A stretch of 64,000 nucleotides of DNA from Stomoxys calcitrans (GCF_963082655.1 NC_081552.1:98963823-99027822), one strand, 5' to 3'. Shown: positions 22,093 through 37,000, numbered from the stretch's first letter. Numbers and translations are program-made. Notes: generated by a model from the letters alone, not told the origin.

Positions 22093-25000
22093 CTAAGGCA
22101 ACATATATATACATATTAAAATTTTAAGAGATATGTATATTTATTCATTCTTACCTCCACATAGTATTCATTGGTGCCCTTGGATTTATGAAACTCTATT
22201 ATGGTCATGACGGAGAAAAGAGGCATTTGTCTTTCCCATACCTTTAAAGCGGACAGAATACTGCCCACAGTCCAATCATGACCAGTATATATAAACATTT
22301 TCCTGTCACTGGGGCTCAGGGCATTGTTGCGTTTCTTTTCCATTTCGTCAAACATTTTCTTCAGAAACGGCCCTCCCTTGATTTTTTGCATTTCACTAGT
22401 ATAGGCATTGTAGATGTAACTCATTTCGGCCATAAAACGCATTTTTTCGGGAAAATATTCTTTGGTCCACTCTGGCAAAGGCAATCCAAAGTCACGCTCG
22501 GCTTCTAAAGTTATATATAAGGAATTTATATGCTCTGCTTCGGTGATATTGAGACCAGTAAGAGCTGATAAATTCCTAAAAAGCTCTTTGTGCCGTGTAT
22601 GCTCCAGCTTAACCTCTGGTAAATTCAAAACTTCTTGACGAGCCTCGAAATAACGAGGACAAGGCGTTCGCACTAAAAGTAACTAAAATATTCATAACAT
22701 TATATTTTTTTTTTATTTCATTACATACTTCATTTCGGTCTTACAGAATCTTGGTCTAAAGGCTCGGAGAATATAGGTATGGGCTGCCAATTGAGCGATG
22801 AATGCCATGCCATAGGTGTATTTTTTGGTGGAAACATACTGGCCAATACCATTGCCAAGGTCATCATTGCTCTTGGTGAAGCTGTTGCTTGAGCATGGAC
22901 TTTCTAAAAAAGATGATATAAAATAAAAATATTTTTATTTATACCCTACACAACTACTGTGGTACAGGGTATTATAAGTGCATTGGTTGCTAAAACCCAG
23001 AAGGAACAGAGATAGACACAATTATAAGCATACCGATCGATTCAGAATCACTTTCTGATTCGATTAGCTATGTCCGTCTGTCCATGTTAATTTCTGTAGA
23101 AACTACAACTCGCAATTTGCATCCAATCGTCTTCAAATTTGACACATAAATATTTTTGGCGTAGAGACAAAGCCTATTGAAATTGGAAGCAACTAAAAAG
23201 GCATTAAGTTCGGTCGGGCCGAACTGTGGATATTCACCAACTCCATTTCGTCACAATCCGGTGAAAATTGGATAACTTAAGCACCCAAATTCGGGACGGA
23301 CATTGAGTGGCCTTATATATACATCCAATTATAAACCGATCTGAACCATATTAAGGTCGGATATCGTGAGGCTCAGAAAAACTCACTGTTTCAAATTTCA
23401 GCGCAATCTTGTATATAACATGTAAAAGCGTGCTAAGTTCGGCCGGGCCGAATCTTATATACCCTCCACCATGGGTCGCATTTGTCGAGTTCTTTTCGCG
23501 GCATCTCTTCTTAGGCAAAAAAAGGATATAAGAAAAGATTTGCTCTGATATTAGACTAATAAGAAGTATCTGTGCAAAATTTCAAGCGGCTAGCTTTACT
23601 CCTTCGGAAGTTAGCGTTGTTTCGACAGGCAGACGGACGGACGGTCGGACGGACTGACGGACGGACACGGGCAATTTTATACCCTCCCCATCCCATGGTG
23701 GAGGGTAAAGATCTCGGATATGGGTGGTGCCATTTAAGTGAAATTTTGTGTGCTCTCATAAAGTACCCTAAAAATAAAAATTTGGTATCCAAATTTCGGA
23801 TGGGGTACCTAGGGGGGCTGCCCCACCCTAAAACCTACCAAACATATATTTAGACCAATCACGACAATATGGGACTCAAATGAAAGGTATTTAGAATAAG
23901 AAAACGTATCTGATATCCAATGGTTGGACCAAGTGCTAGGGGGACCACCCTAAGCCCCAAAACACCCCTTAATCGGACATATTTACCGATCATAGCAATA
24001 TGAGTCTCAAATGAAAGGTAGTTGCGAATAGAATACGTATATGATATCCAAATGTGGTACCACGTTTCTGGGGGTCCACCCCTTTCCCAAAACACCCCCC
24101 AAACAGGACTTATTTGCTGACCATGGGAATATGGGGCTTAAATGAAAGGTGTTTGAATGTAGAATACGAATCTTATATCCAAATATGGGACCAAGTGTTT
24201 GGGGGCCGCCTCCCACCAAATCATCCCCCAAAGGGGAATAATTTACGACCATAGCAATATGGGGCTCAAATGAACGGTCTTTGGGAGTAAAGAACGAATT
24301 TGATATCAATATTCGGGAAAGGATCTACGGGCCACGCCACCCCCACAACGCCACACCCAATTATAAGTATTTCCTGACTATTGCAATATGAGGCTCAAAT
24401 AAGAGGATTTTTAAGGTGGAACACGAATCCGGTATATATTTTCAAGGCCAACGCAGTGAGTGGCCGCCCATCACCCAAAACACCTCCCAAGCCGGTCATG
24501 TTTGCAGACTATGGAAATATGGGGTTCAAATTAAAGGTATGTGGGAGTAGACCATGTATCTGATATCAACATTAGGGGCCAACTTTCTAGCGGTCGTCCC
24601 ACCAACCCCCAAATAGGACGTATTTGCGCACCAAGACAATTTCGGTCTTAAAGAGATTCATATGGGATTCTGATAAAGGCACTTATATTGTTTAACTGTT
24701 AATCTAGTTATCATGGTATTTCACTAAAAGATCTTTAATTGTCGAAAATAAGTATTCCAAGGAAACTTTTGTTCCACATAAAGTAAAAGAAGGCGCAGCG
24801 AAGCGGGCCCGGGTCAGCTAGTCGGGTTATAAATTAAGCTTTTATAGGCTTCAGTCCCCTTATCGGCAGATCGGTCTATATGGCAGCTATATCTAAATAT
24901 AGTCCGATCAAAACCATATTTAGATCGGATGTTGGGAGGTCTTAACCTACTCACTGTTTCAAATTTCAGCAAAATCGGATAATAAATGAAGCTTATTTGG

Positions 25001-28000
25001 CCTTTAGACCCTTTATCGGGAGATTGGTCTATATGACAGCTATATCTAAATATAGTCCGATCTGAACCATATGTAGGGCAGATGTGGGAGGCTTAAACTA
25101 ACCCACTGTTGCAAATTTCAGCGAAATCAGGTAATAGGCCTTCAGACCCTTTTTTGGGAGAACGGTCTATATTGTAGCTATATCTATATGTAGTCCGACG
25201 TGAACCATATTTGAGTCAGTTATCGGGAAGCCTTAAACTGCTCACTGTTTCAAATTTCAGCAAAATTCGATGAAAAATAAAGTTTTTATGGGCATTAGAC
25301 CCTTTATCGGAAAATCGGTCTATATAGCAGCTATATCGAAATACGGTCCGCTTTGGCCCGTTCAAGAACTTAACCAGCGTGCATCAAAAAGAAGTATCTG
25401 TGCTTAATTTCAGCTCAATATCTCAATTTTTGAAGGCTCTATATAGCTCACATATATATGTTCGTGCAATTTGCAGAATTAATGCAATAAAATGATCATT
25501 TGTTAATATTACTGGTAAATTCCATAGGAATCGGCCCAGATTTAGATATAGCTGTCATATATGTATATTGCCCGATTTTCACTTCAAGAGCCACTGCAAG
25601 CGCATTTATTGACCAATCTTGCTAAAATTTCTTACACCGCTTTCCTCGACGACAACAACAATATCTGAGAAGTTTGCTCGAAATCGGTCCAGATTTAGAT
25701 AAAGCTGCCATATATATGTTCGTCAGATTTTTGATCATTTGTAATAATGTTGTCATTTGTCAACCGTAGTTATTAAAGTTTGAACATACTTGCTCAAAAT
25801 ATGATACAGATTGTTTAATAACCCTAAGAGTTACAAAAAAGGAGATCAATGGAGCCGATTGTAAGAATGATGGTTTAATATTAATTATCTATAGTTATTT
25901 TCACGAGGTGTATTCCCCAGATATCCATTTTAATACCCACCAACATCGAATGGCGGCGTACTAGGACCCCATAAAGCATATATATTCTTGATCGTCTCGA
26001 CAACATGAACCGATTTAGCCATATCCGCCCGTATATCCTTCTGTCGAAATCACGACAGCGGTCGAACGCATAAGGCTAGCCGCTTGAAATTTTGCACAAA
26101 TACTTAATATTGATCTAGGTTGTTGGGGATTGCAAATGGGCCATAGATAGATTTAGATATAGCTCCCTTACAAACCGATCTCCCGATTTGACTTCTTGAG
26201 TACCTGGAAGCCGCAATTTTTGTCCGATTTGGCTGAAATTTTACATGTAGTGTTCTGTTATAACTTTCAATGACTGTGCTAAGTACGGTCCGAATAGGTC
26301 TGTAATCTGATATAGCTCTCATATAAACCGATCTCCCGATTTGACTTCTTAAGCACTTACAAGCCTCAATTTTTTTCCGATTTGGCTGAAATTTTGCATT
26401 TAGTGTTCTGTTATGACTTCCTACAACTTTGTCAATTACAGTCAAAATCGGCGTATAACCTGATATAGCTCCCAAATAAACCGATTTGACTTCCTGAGCC
26501 TTTACAAGCCTTAATTTTTATTCGATTTGGTCAAAATTTCGGTGTTCTGTTATGATTTCCAACAACTGTGCCAAATTCGGTTCAAATCGGTCTACAACCT
26601 GATATAGCTGCCGTATAAACCGATCTCCCGTTTTGACTCCTTCAGCCCCTGGAAGCCCTAATTTCTGTCCGGTTTGGCTTAAACTTTGCAGAAAGTGTTC
26701 TGTTATGACTTCCAACAAATTTGCTAAGTACAGTCCGAATCGGTTTATAACCTAATATAGCTCCAATATTATCCTTGTTGGGTTCCTAGAAGCTTTAATT
26801 TTTGCTAGTTTGACAGAAATTTGGTATGTAGAATAAAATAACGCAATTCAGCTGAATTTATTTTGTATAAATTTTTAGCAGAATCCATGGCGGTGGGTTC
26901 CCAAGATTCGCCCAGGCGAACTAAGCACACTTTTATTTGTTTATTCTAAAGATTAGTTGTCGGCTGTATCCACCCTTCTTAGTACTTTGTCATTTAAAAC
27001 TTTTGCCGTCCACGGTATTTTCAGTACCTGGCGGAATATTCACATTTCGAAGGTCTCCAACTTCTTGATATCGCATTTTTTCAAATTTCGGCTCCATATA
27101 ATAGTACAGACCATTCATAGCAATGTCGTGGCTTTTTAACACTTTTTATACCCACCACCGAAAGATGGTGGTATTCATTTTGTCATTCCGCTTGCAACAC
27201 ATCGAAATATCCATTTCCGACTTTTTAAAGTATATATATTCTCGATCGTCGACGATCTAGCCATGTCCGTCCATCTGTCTGTTGAAATCACGCTACAGTC
27301 TTTAAAAATAGAGTTATTGACCTGATACATTGCACAGATTCTTTTATTGTTCATAAGCAGGGTAAGTTCGAAGATGGGCTATACTAGGCTATATCTTGAT
27401 ATAGTCCCCATATAGACGGATCCGCCGATTTAGGGTCTTAGGCCCATAAAAGCCTCATTTATTATCCGATTTTGCTGAAATTTAAGATAATAAGTTGTGT
27501 TAGCCCCCTCGAAATGTTTTTACTAACGACCATGTATTTTGTCTCTTTTAAATCTATCTTTAGTCCATATGTCTCACTTGCTCGTGCAAGTTATTCTATT
27601 AGCTTTTGTAGTCCGGATATGTTACCGTCTAGTAGTATGACATCGTCTGCATAGCTTATGTATTTTTAAACTGGCCGTTTAGTTTAATGCCAATATTTTC
27701 GCCTACCCCGCTGCCTGACTCATTTTGAGATTTCGATTTCTCCGCTAACATTAGCTCGCGCCGACTGATTCCAGTACATGTTAATTAAAATTAAAAAGAC
27801 TCTGCAGTATGACACTTGCTGATACGCGTGCCTCAGTAAAAATAGGAAAGCATCTCTCCGAACCATTCAATACCAAACGAGATTTCAAACGAGGAGATCA
27901 CTCGATAGGTTGTGTGATCTCTTTAATATCCTGCTGGAGAAGATTATACGAGAGAAAGATGTGAATAGATATGGCACACTAATCACAAGAGAATACATGC

Positions 28001-31000
28001 TACTCGCGTTTGCCGACGACATCGACATCATAGGCCGGTCTGCCAGTAAATGGAGATAAGACGTAAGGGATGGTTTCAACTCCATAAACGCCTTGTAAAA
28101 CCGATCAGATAAAGAAAATTGAGAAAGTTTGGACCCACAACTTTGAGATTGTCATCAACTTTATCTGCCTCGGCACCGCCATAACCGAAACGAATGACAC
28201 CAGTTTTGAGATAAAGCGAAGAATAATTCTGGCAAACAGATCCTACTTTGAATTAAGTAAGCAGGTTAGAAACAAGTAAGAGCGTGCTAAATTCGGCCGG
28301 GCCGAATCTTATATACCCTCCACCATGGATCGCATTTGTAGAGTTCTATGCGCGGTATCTCATCAAGTTATAGTCTGATTCGGACCATAAATGAATGCTA
28401 AACATTGTAAAAGTCATTGTGTAATATTTCAGTTCATTCGGATAAGAATTGTGCCTTGTAAGGGCTCAAGGAGCAAAATCGGGATATAGGTTTATATGGG
28501 AGCTGTATAAAGCTATTGATCGATTCAGATCATATTAAAAACGTATGTTGAAGATCGCGAGAGAAACCGTTGTACAAAATTTCTGCCAAATCGGATAAGA
28601 ATTTCGCCCTGTAGAGACTCTAGAAGTCAAGATCCCAGAACGGTTGATATGGCAGCTATATCAGGTTCTATACCGATTTAGGCCATATTTGGCACAATTA
28701 TTGGAAGTCACAACAAAACACCTCATGCAAAATTTCAGCCAAATCGGATGAGAATTGCGTGCTCTATTGGCTCAAGAAATCAAGGTCCAAGATCGGTTTA
28801 TATGACAGCTATACCAGATTATAAACCGATTTGAATCATACTTTGCACAGTCGAACGAGAATTGCGCACTGTAGAGACCCAAGAAGTCAAGACCCAAGAT
28901 CTGTTTATATGGCAGCTATATCAAAATCGATTTGTCCCATTTACAATGCCAGCCGACCTACACTAATAAAAAGTATTTGTGCAAAATTTCAAGCGGCTAG
29001 CTTTACTCCTTCGGAAGTTAGCGTGGTTTCGACAGACAGACGGCTGGACGGACAGACGGACGGACATGGCTAGATCGACTTAAAATGACATGACGATCAA
29101 GAATATGTATGCTTTATGGGGTCTCAGACGCATATTTCGAGGTATTACAAACAGAATGGCGAAATTAGTATACCCCCATCCTATGGTGGAGGATATAACG
29201 CCACCTCTCGACAGACGAAGAGTTCTGAGGTATGGGTACTTGTGAAAACAGATGAGGCTGTATTTCAGCGAAAGATTCTTCGTAAAATACAATATATGTA
29301 CCAGTTTGTGTGAATGAAGAATATAGGCGTCGTATGAACTACGAGCTGTATGACGACGATAGCATGGTTACACGTATCAAAATACAACGGCTGCGTTGGC
29401 TATGTCATGTTGTCAGAATGGATGAAGAAGCTTCAGCAAATAAATCTTTTGAAGGCATTACTTCCCGGTTTGCGTGGTGGTACCAAAAAGCCCGATGTAA
29501 AGATCAAGTGGTGGCAGACAGCTCGAAACTTGGTGTCAGAGATTTTAGAATGAGCACAGAAGATCGATGCGCTTGGAACGCTATTTTACGTTCGGCGAGT
29601 GGAACAAATGTACTGTCATAGCCAATCAAAGCAATGCAAAGCATATCCGGATATAGACCGATTTGAACCGCACCTAGCAAACTTGTTGAGAGTAATAACA
29701 ACAAAATTTCAACCAAATCGGACAAAAATTGCGACTTCCAGGGGCTCAAGAAGAAAAATCAGGAGATCACCTTATACGGGAGCTGTATCAGGTTATAGAT
29801 TGATTTGGACAGTACTTAGCACTGTAGTTGGGAGATATACCAGAACACCATGTCCAAAATTTCAGCCAAATGTGATGAAATTGTCTTTTCGAGGGGCTCA
29901 AGAAGTCAGATCGGGAGATCTATTTATATGGGAGCTATATCATGTTCTTGACCGATTTGAACCGTACTAAGCACAGTTGTTGGGAGTTATAACAGAACAA
30001 AATTTCAGTCAAATTGGATGAAAATTGCCTCTTCCAGGGGCTCAAGAAGTCAAATCGCGAGATCGGTTTGTACGAGAGCTATATCTAAATCCGAACCGAT
30101 ATGGTCCATTGGCAATCCCCGACCGCCTACATCAATAGCAAGTACCTGTGCAAAATTTAAAGTGGCTAGCCTTACGCGTTCGATCGCTATCGTGATTTCG
30201 TCAGACGGACGGACGAACATGGCTAGTTCGAATCAGAATTTCGAGAAGATCTCGAATATATATCGTTTACGGGGTCCTAGATCAATATGTCGAGGTGTTA
30301 CAAATGGAATGACTAGATTAGTATGCCCCCATCCTATGGTTGTAGGTATAGCAAGTAAAAGCGTGCTAAGTTCGGCCGGGCCGAGTCTTGGGAACCCACC
30401 ACCATGAATTCTGCTAAAATATGGAAGCTAAATCTGGTTATTGACGGACTTGGACCGTACTTGGCACAGTTGTTGAGAACACTATGTGCAAAATTTCAGC
30501 CAAATCGGATAAAAATTGCGGCTTCCAGGTGCTCATGAAGTCAAATCGGGAGATCGGTTTATATGGGAGCTATATCAGGTTATGGAGTGATTTGAACCAT
30601 ATTTGCCACATTTATTGGGAGTCATATCGTAACTCTTCATGATAAATTCCAGCCAAATCGGACAAGAAGTGCGCCCTCTTAAAGCTCAAGAAGTCAAGAC
30701 CCAAGGTTGGTTTATATGACAGCTATATCGGGCTATCAACCGATTAAGGCCATACTTGGCACAGTTGGAAGTGATACCAAAACACCACATGCAAAATATT
30801 AGCCAAATCGGATAAGAATTGCGCCCTCTAGAAGCTCAAGAAGTCAAGACCCCAGATCTGTTTATATGGCCGCTATATCAAAATATGGGCCGATATGGCC
30901 CAGTTACAATCCCAACTGACCCGCACTAATAAGAAGTAAAGGGTGATTTTTTTGAGGTTAGGATTTTCATGCATTAGTATTTGACAGATCACGTGGGATT

Positions 31001-34000
31001 TCAGACATGGTGTCAAAGAGAAAGATGCTCAGTATGCTTTGACATTTCATCATGAATAGACTTACTAACGAGCAACGCTTGGAAATCATTGAATTTTATT
31101 ACCAAAATCAGTGTTCGGTTCGAAATGTGTTCATTCACCGTAACGTTGCGTCCAACAGCATCTTTGAAAAAATACGGTCCAATGATTCCACCAGCGTACA
31201 AACCACACCAAACAGTGCATTTTTCGGGATGCATGGGCAGTTCTTGAACGACTTCTGGTTGCTCTTCACTCCAAATGCGGCAATTTTGCTTATTTACGTA
31301 GCCATTCAACCAGAAATGAGCCTCATCGCTGAACGGTGAATGAACACATTTCGAACCGAACACTGATTTTGGTAATAAAATTCAATGATTTGCAAGCGTT
31401 GCTCGTTAGTAAGTCTATTCATGATGAAATGTCAAAGCATACTGAGCATCTTTCTCTTTGACACCATGTCTGAAATCCCACGTGATCTGTCAAATACTAA
31501 TGCATGAAAATCCTAACCTCAAAAAAATCACCCTTTATTTGTGCAAAATTTCAAGAGCCTAGCTTTACTCCTTCGAAAGTTAGCGTGCTTTCGGCAGACG
31601 GACGGACATGGCTAGATCGACTTAAATTATCATGACAATCAAGAATATATATACTTTATGAGGTCTTAGACACATATATTGAGGTGATACAAACGGAATG
31701 AAGAAATGCATACTCCCCATCCTTTGGTGGAGGGTATAAAAATGTGCGAAATAGGTGAACTTTGCATAGGGCGAACGGGTAGAGCTAGAACCTCGAAATT
31801 TGGCTTAAATATTTGTTGTTGGGAAATAAACGGTGTAGATAAAAAAAATTTTTAAAAATGTAATGGAAACGGAATGAACTTACGTATTTGATACAATTTC
31901 ATACTTACTTTGCGGAGTGAACTAGAGTTCTGAAATGTAACACCTAGATTCTAATAAGAAATATACGTTGGCTGACTAAGTGACTTTCTAACAAATCATA
32001 CATTTTGGTACCAAAAAGTACGAAATAGCTTATTTATTTTTACAGTGAACGGAGAAAGGTAAAATTAAAAACATGCTCAAAATGATTAATTCCTTGACAA
32101 ATATACGATAAGTTGTACCAAATATGAAATGTTGAAGTCGTACCAGAAGTGGAATAAACAAGTAAAAGGGCGTTAAGTCTGTCTCTATGGGCGTTAAGTC
32201 TGTCTCTATATTCAAATCTAAACCGATCTGGGCCAAATTGAATAAGGACGTAGAAGCGCTTAACCTAACTTACTGTCCCAAATTTCGGCGACATCGGACA
32301 ATAAATGAGCCTTTTATGGGCCTAGGACCCTAAATCGGCGGTTCGTCTATATGGGGGCTATATCAAGATATAGTCTGATATAGCCCATCTTCGAACTTAA
32401 CCTGCTTATGGATCTTGACTTCTTGACCCCTAGAGGTCGCAATTATTATCCGATATGCCTGAAATTTTATACGATGGATCCTCTCGTGACCATCAACAAA
32501 CGTGTTTATTATGGTCTGAATCGGTCTATAGCCCGATACAGATCCCATATAAATCGTTCTCTCTATTTTACTTCGTGAGCCCCAATGGGCGCAATTCTTA
32601 TACGAATTGGCTGAAATTTTACACAGGTCTCCAACATATAATTTAATTGTGGTCCGAACCGGACCATATCTTGATATCGTTTTAATAGCAGAGCAACTCT
32701 TTTCTTATATCCTTTTTTGCCTAAGAAGAGATGCCGGGAAAAGAAGTCGACAAATGCGATCCATGGTGGAGGGTATACAAGATTCGGCCCGGCCGAACAT
32801 AGCACGCTTTTACTTGTTTATTAATTGTTTTATAGTAAATTTTTCCAATATTTCGATTATCACCGGTAGTCTTCATCAGGGAATGGATAAATTTTAAAAC
32901 AAGTGAAGTTATTTCTTACACCTCACAAAATTGACTGAATTTTAAATTTTTGGAAAAAAAAATTTTTGTTTCCTTAGCCCCTACAACAAAACAAATCCTT
33001 TTCTTAATATTTTATAACCATTTAGCGAAGAAAGCTGGATTAAATAATTTTGGCATAAAATAGTCAAAAGAAGTTTGGTTATTGGCATACAAAAATTTTA
33101 AGCGGCTAGCTTTATGCGGTCGACAGCTATTGTGATTTCGGCAGACGGACGGACATGGCTAGTACGATTCAGAATATCGAGACGATCAAGAATATATATA
33201 CTTTATGGTGTCCTTGATCAATACAAACGGAGTGACTAGATTAGTATACCCCTTCGTATGTTGGTGGGCAGGGACATAGCCAGGATTTTAATTGTGACGG
33301 GGGGACCCACATTTTTAAAATCGAAAATTGCCTCACTTAAGGTGTGTCTTACAATAATAATATATTTTGAAGCAAAAAGGCTTTCTGATTTCATTGATTG
33401 TGGCATTCCCATTGTTAGGGATCAAATTTTAATAAAAGTGTTTTGTTATCAGTGATAATTTTGTAGTTTTACAAAAAAGGAAACACGACAAACATGGGTA
33501 TTTCACTGTGAAACACGAAATTTTTGTAAACGTGCAATTTGACTCGTCGTGTTAGTTTTTCGTGCATAACACATACAGAAACCATTAGTCGCAAAATCTT
33601 TTCAGTAAAACGCTTTTCTTGGAAGAAAATCAAAAAATTAAAAAAATAAATTTTGAAATGTTTTAAATAATATTTCACTGTGCTCAAATCTACGGTCAAA
33701 GCCAACAAAAAAAGCAAATTTCTACTAGACTTTTCGTCCCTTAATCACTATGAGCTCCGTTTCAATTGCCTTATATACTGTATTGTAAATTACGGAATTC
33801 CAAGACAAAAACGAAATGGTTGCATTTGATATAATTATTTTATTAGAAATGTAAATTAAATTATGTGCCTCCGATTACTTAACATTTTTCCTTTCCATGC
33901 GGATGTTTTTTAAATAATGTATAATTAAATATTACAAATTATTTGCAAGTGTTTTTTGCCTGTTAAGGCCAAGATAATTTGATTTCACAATTTTTCGTTT

Positions 34001-37000
34001 TGTTTCTCTTTCGAGACTAGCTCAATGATTGGAGATTCGAATGTACAGGATTCAAAGTAGCAGCGAATCCGTTCGAAGTCATAAATACATCTTCCAAAGA
34101 TGCACACAAATGACATGTGTATACCATGGAAGCTAAGTAGGCGTATAGAAAAAAGTCTATCAATACAAAGAAAATACATGCGATGGAAAAGAACAGCTAG
34201 TGTGAATGGTGTCACACTAGGGTTTGTATCGTGCTTACATAGTAGACACGTTTTCGCGGTATATTCGATATAAGTACGACCATTGAGGCCTATACACCTT
34301 ATATGGCCGATAAGTTACTCTAACAAAATGACGAAACGCCTTCCATAGTGGTTGGTGTGTGTAGTGGTCTTTGGCTTTCCTTTTCTGTTACAAAAATCTT
34401 CGATCATTGAGCTCGTCTCAAAAGAGAAACAAAACGAAAACTACTAATTATTCTTTGGAAATGTTTTTCAGATTTACAAGCTAAATATTTCATTTAAATA
34501 AATTTTTTAAATAATAATTTTTCTAAAGATAAAACTTCAATTAAAATAATAAAAGGAGAATTAAGGGAAAATGTATATATTGGTTGCTCAAAAAGTAATT
34601 GCGGATTTTTTAAAAGAAAGTCAATGCATTTTTAATAAAACTTAGAATGAACTTTAATCAAATATACTTTTTTTACACTTTTTTCTAAAGAAAGCTAAAG
34701 GTAACAGCTGATAACTGACAGAAGAAAGAATGCAATTACAGAGTCACAAGCTGTGAAAAAATTTGTCAACGCCGACTATATGAAAAATCCGCAATTACTT
34801 TTTGGGCAACCCAATAGAATCAAAAGTGTTTGTTACATGTCTGTCTTTCGAAACAATTTTTATAAAAAAAATTATTGGCAAAAAAATTCCATGAAGATTT
34901 TGGGCTTAAAGAAACTTTTCATAATTTTCCTTTAAAACAATCACAAAAATTTAATCTCTTAAAAAAATTATATTGCGATTCCGTCTTTAAAAAAATTGCA
35001 TTAACCCATTAACGACGAATAATATCGAACAACAGAGCTGCCTTAGAAAAATTCTAGCTCGAGTTAGGAAAGAGGTAACGTAATGAAATTTGGATTGGCG
35101 TAAATTGGACGACTGAAACCAGTTAAAACTACTTTTCCCGTCATGTTTTAAGGGGAAAATTATTTTTTTGTTGTAGTGGCTTAGGAAATAAAAAAAAATA
35201 ATTCAAAATATTTAAAAAAATAGTTTCGCCAATATAAATTCTCTAAATTGAAAAATTTCATCGAAATCAGATAACGGAATAGAGGGTCAGGCGTAATGGG
35301 TTAAAATGTTGTCTTTTTAAATATTTATTGAAATTTGTCTATAGAAACAATTTTAGGAAAATATTCTTTGGGACAGATAAGCAAAATAAAGACTTTAAAA
35401 ATGTTTATGCAAAATGTAATGTCGCAAAATTGATTTAAGTTTTGGCTTTAAAAAATATTCTCGAGGTTAGGCTGTCTTTAGAGTGCATTTCGCTGAATCT
35501 TTAATCCTTAATAAATCATTAAAATTTACTCTTTAGAAAAAATTTTATTGAAACTTTTTTTATAAATAAACAAGTAAAAGCGTGCTAAGTTCGGCCGGGC
35601 CGAATCTTATATACCCTCCACCATGGATCGCATTTGTCGAGCAAAATATAAGAAATTCTTAGGCAAAGTATAAGAAAAGATTTCCTTTGCTATTAGAGCG
35701 ATATCAAGATATGGTCCGGTTTGTACCACAATTAAATTATATGTTGGAGACCTGTGTAAAATGTCAGTCAATTCGAATAAGAATTGCGCCTTTTGGGGGC
35801 TCAAGAAGTAAAATAGAAAGATCGATTTATACGGGAGCTATATTCAGACCATAATAAACACGTATGTTGATGGTCATGTGAGGATCCGTCGTACAAAATT
35901 TCAGGCAAATCGGATAAGAATTGCGCCCTCTAGAGGCTCAAGAAGTCAAGACCCAAGACCGGTTTATATGACAGCTATATCAGGTTATAGACCGATTTGG
36001 ACCATACTTGGCACAGTTGTTGGATATCATAACAAAATACTTCGTGCAAAAATTCATTCAAATCGGATAAGAACTGCGCCCTCTATAGGCTCAAGAAGTC
36101 AAGACCCAAGATCGGTTTATATGGCAGCTATATCAGGTTATGAACCGATTTGAACTATACTTAACACAGTTGTTGGATATCATAACAAAACACTTCGTGC
36201 AAAAATTCATTCAAATCGGATAAGAATTGCGCCCTTTAGAAGCTTAAGAAGTCAAAACCCAAGATCGGTTTAAATGACAGCTATATCAGGTTATGAACCG
36301 ATTTGAACCATACTTGGCACAGTTGTTGGATATCATAACAAAACACTTCGTGCAAAATTTCATTCCAATCGGATAAGAATTGCGCACTGTAGAGGCTCAA
36401 GAAGTCAAGACCCAAGATCGATTTATATGGCAGCTATATCAAAACATGGACCGATATGGCCCATTTACAATACCAACCGACCTACACTAATTAGAAGTAT
36501 TTGTGCAAAATTTCAAGCGGCTAGCTTTACTCCTTCGGAAGTTAGCGTGCTTTAGACAGACAGACGGACGGACATAGCTAGATCGACATAAAATGTCGCG
36601 ACGATCAAGAATATGTATACTTTATGGGGTCCCAGACGAATATTTAGAGTATTGTAGTTACAAACAGAATGACGAAATTAGTATACCCCCCATCCTATGG
36701 TGGAGGGTATAAAAAAATTGATTAAAATAAAATTTTGCCTTTAAAAATTAATTTCAAAGGGAGTCGGGTTTATGTGGGAATTATATCAGGTTATACACCG
36801 ATTTGCACTGGACTCGGCTCAATTGTTAGAAATCATAATACAACACAGCATGCAAAATTTTAGTCAAATCGGATAAAAATTTCGGCTTCCAGGGGCTCAA
36901 GAAGTCAAATCGGAAGATCGATTTAAATGGGAGCTATATCTAAATTTGAACTGATATAGCCCATTTGCAATCCCCAACGACATACAGCAATATTAAGTAT

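Noticed and set aside
22116..22154. Acid phosphatase ending by read-through at 22116
   Set aside because: A consensus donor lies just before, and splicing to 22092 gives a conserved family C-terminus.
22745..22903. Alternative open frame over the acid phosphatase exon (reads GQYVSTKKYTYG)
   Set aside because: It does not match the family and does not join in phase with the neighbouring exons, while the chosen frame does.
31052..31339. Plus-strand 95-codon frame as a complete small transposase (also 52089-52508)
   Set aside because: Only the first ~30 codons are transposase-like; the rest is antisense to the inverted internal transposase piece of the foldback element.
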